Source: JALYGK01 sp036259835 (lineage in GTDB: Bacteria > Actinomycetota > UBA4738). Taken from it: a stretch of 6,405 nt of DNA. The notes beneath the pieces were generated by a model, which did not search any database, was not told where the DNA came from, and saw only the letters and a list, made by a program, of their open reading frames with translations. The DNA lies in contig DATABA010000006.1 in assembly GCA_036259835.1 (NCBI GenBank), positions 1 to 6,405 of the forward strand. The letters run 5' to 3'. Positions within the stretch are counted from its first letter, which is position 1, and each line of letters starts with the position of its first letter. A program made the translations under genes and the position numbers. Of the stretch, positions 6,066-6,405 are shown one piece after another.

Positions 6066-6087
6066 GCCTCGCTGCTAACATCGAGGC
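6066..6087. repeat. 6-bp inverted repeat between rsfS and the tRNA gene, flanking the tRNA -10
   Basis: GCCTCG (6066-6071) and CGAGGC (6082-6087) are perfect complements separated by 10 bases that include the tRNA -10 element. It could be a weak rsfS terminator, a protein-binding site over the promoter, or chance. There is no T-tract. Confidence 0.3.
6073..6081 (+). promoter_or_regulatory. Extended -10 promoter of the tRNA-Ala gene
   Basis: TGCTAACAT contains an extended TGn followed by TAACAT, which fits TANNNT and matches TATAAT at 4 of 6 positions. The hexamer ends 13 bases before the mature tRNA 5' end, giving a predicted leader of about 7 bases. The GC-rich stretch after it (CGAGGCTCC) is the type of discriminator seen at growth-rate-regulated stable RNA promoters; that regulation is inferred. 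A good -35 is not visible, consistent with reliance on the extended -10. Confidence 0.5.
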
Positions 6088-6094
6088 TCCGATC

Positions 6095-6167
6095 GGGCCT
6101 GTAGCTCAGTTGGTAGAGCGCGTGCTCGGCAGGCACGAGGTCAGGGGTTCGATTCCCCTCAGGTCCA
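6095..6167 (+). tRNA. tRNA-Ala, anticodon GGC
   Basis: All four arms fold with complete pairing. The acceptor stem GGGCCTG (6095-6101) pairs with CAGGTCC (6160-6166) and A73 is at 6167. The D stem is GCTC/GAGC with GG at positions 18-19. The anticodon stem is CGTGC/GCACG, with the 7-base loop TCGGCAG (6126-6132). The T stem is AGGGG/CCCCT with loop TTCGATT. The anticodon GGC (6128-6130) reads alanine codons GCC and GCU. The G3-U70 wobble pair, the main alanine identity element, is present and supports the assignment with A73. The CCA end is not encoded (CGA follows), so it must be added by the CCA enzyme. Oddity: position 33 is C, where U is almost invariant. Confidence 0.95.
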
Positions 6168-6173
6168 CGATTC

Positions 6174-6197
6174 GGAACCGCAGGCCAGAGCGGTTTC
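6174..6197 (+). terminator. Hairpin downstream of tRNA-Ala, likely terminator
   Basis: GGAACCGC (6174-6181) pairs with GCGGTTTC (6190-6197), 8 base pairs including one G-U, around an 8-base loop. It starts 6 bases after the mature tRNA 3' end. The following TCGTCC is only partly T-rich, as is common for terminators in high-GC genomes. Confidence 0.5.
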
Positions 6198-6304
6198 TCG
6201 TCCTCCCGACGCGCGCGAATACGGTCCTGAAAGTCGTTTCTTGCGTCTCGCCGCGAATCTCCCCGAAGGCCCAAGAAACCTGCTGCCGTACCATCGGACC
6301 CACC
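6198..6304. other. Intergenic region with an 8-bp inverted repeat and a -10-like hexamer
   Basis: I see no convincing gene here on either strand. GTTTCTTG (6236-6243) and CAAGAAAC (6272-6279) are perfect inverted copies 28 bases apart and could be an operator or a loose hairpin. TACCAT (6289-6294) fits TANNNT and ends 10 bases before the ATG at 6305. Confidence 0.35.
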
Positions 6305-6405
6305 ATGGCGGACTTCCGACGCTCCCGACCGCTCGGCGCAGCTCATCTGCGAAGACGGCTCGCGGTTGACGCCGCGAGCGAGGTCGCGCGGCGATTTGGG
6401 ATACC
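6305..6405 (+). CDS. Possible start of the next gene, truncated by the window end
   Basis: An ATG at 6305 opens a frame that runs without a stop to the last base, giving 33 complete codons (MADFRRSRPLGAAHLRRRLA and onward, ending RRFGI). The visible part is strongly basic, and no domain can be recognised. No Shine-Dalgarno is present, but a TACCAT hexamer ends 10 bases upstream, the same short-leader layout seen at obgE. In GC-rich DNA an open run this short is weak evidence, so this could be chance. An overlapping minus-strand frame that runs back through the tRNA is not credible. Confidence 0.35.
   Translation, partial: MADFRRSRPLGAAHLRRRLAVDAASEVARRFGI

Noticed and set aside
5984..6346. 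Minus-strand open frame of 120 codons containing GNRTPDLVPAEHALYQLSYRPD
   Set aside because: That stretch is the antisense translation of the tRNA-Ala gene, a well-known spurious protein signature. The rest overlaps rsfS antisense and non-coding DNA.
1..6405. CRISPR array, insertion sequence, toxin-antitoxin or phage elements
   Set aside because: No regularly spaced repeats, transposase motifs, terminal repeats or phage genes were seen anywhere in the window.

Overview
This is a GC-rich, densely packed stretch of bacterial chromosome. Several signs point to an actinobacterial-type genome: strong G/C bias at third codon positions, GTG starts, overlapping stop/start codons, an obgE-nadD-rsfS order, and start codons that sit just downstream of -10-like hexamers with no Shine-Dalgarno sequence. 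The genus cannot be named from this sequence. The window holds no mobile element, CRISPR array, phage gene or defence system. I find eight coding sequences, one tRNA gene and the probable start of a ninth coding sequence.

Left third (1-2933, + strand): a signalling cluster. It begins with a protein cut by the window edge that is probably a surface lipoprotein. Its Cys lies in a lipobox-like context at the very edge, and its function is unknown. It is followed 31 bases later by an OmpR/PhoB-type response regulator, whose stop overlaps the start of a membrane-bound, HAMP-containing histidine kinase. The kinase has a roughly 115-residue extracytoplasmic sensor region. The layout suggests one transcript in which the lipoprotein is a target of, or an input to, the two-component system.

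Middle (2937-3376): a small minus-strand gene of unknown function, rich in beta strands. It converges on the kinase with a 3-base gap and diverges from obgE with 41 bases between start codons. Both divergent genes appear to have their own -10-like element very close to the start codon, consistent with short-leader or leaderless mRNAs.

Right half (3374-6059, + strand): a housekeeping cluster made of obgE (50S-assembly GTPase), a small DinB-superfamily protein, nadD (NAD biosynthesis) and rsfS (ribosome silencing factor). It combines ribosome maturation and silencing with NAD synthesis. The rplU-rpmA genes that commonly precede obgE are not adjacent here, and the DinB-like gene is inserted before nadD.

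End (6060-6405): a tRNA-Ala(GGC) gene with no encoded CCA and an unusual C at position 33. It has a likely extended -10 promoter and a likely terminator hairpin. About 107 bases of apparently non-coding DNA with an 8-bp inverted repeat follow. A reading frame that opens at 6305 may be the start of the next gene.

No wholly new system is evident. The points most worth a second look are the lipoprotein/two-component pairing, C33 in the tRNA, the N-terminus of the DinB-like gene next to a run of six G, the Obg TKAD motif, and the leaderless-type divergent promoter region.
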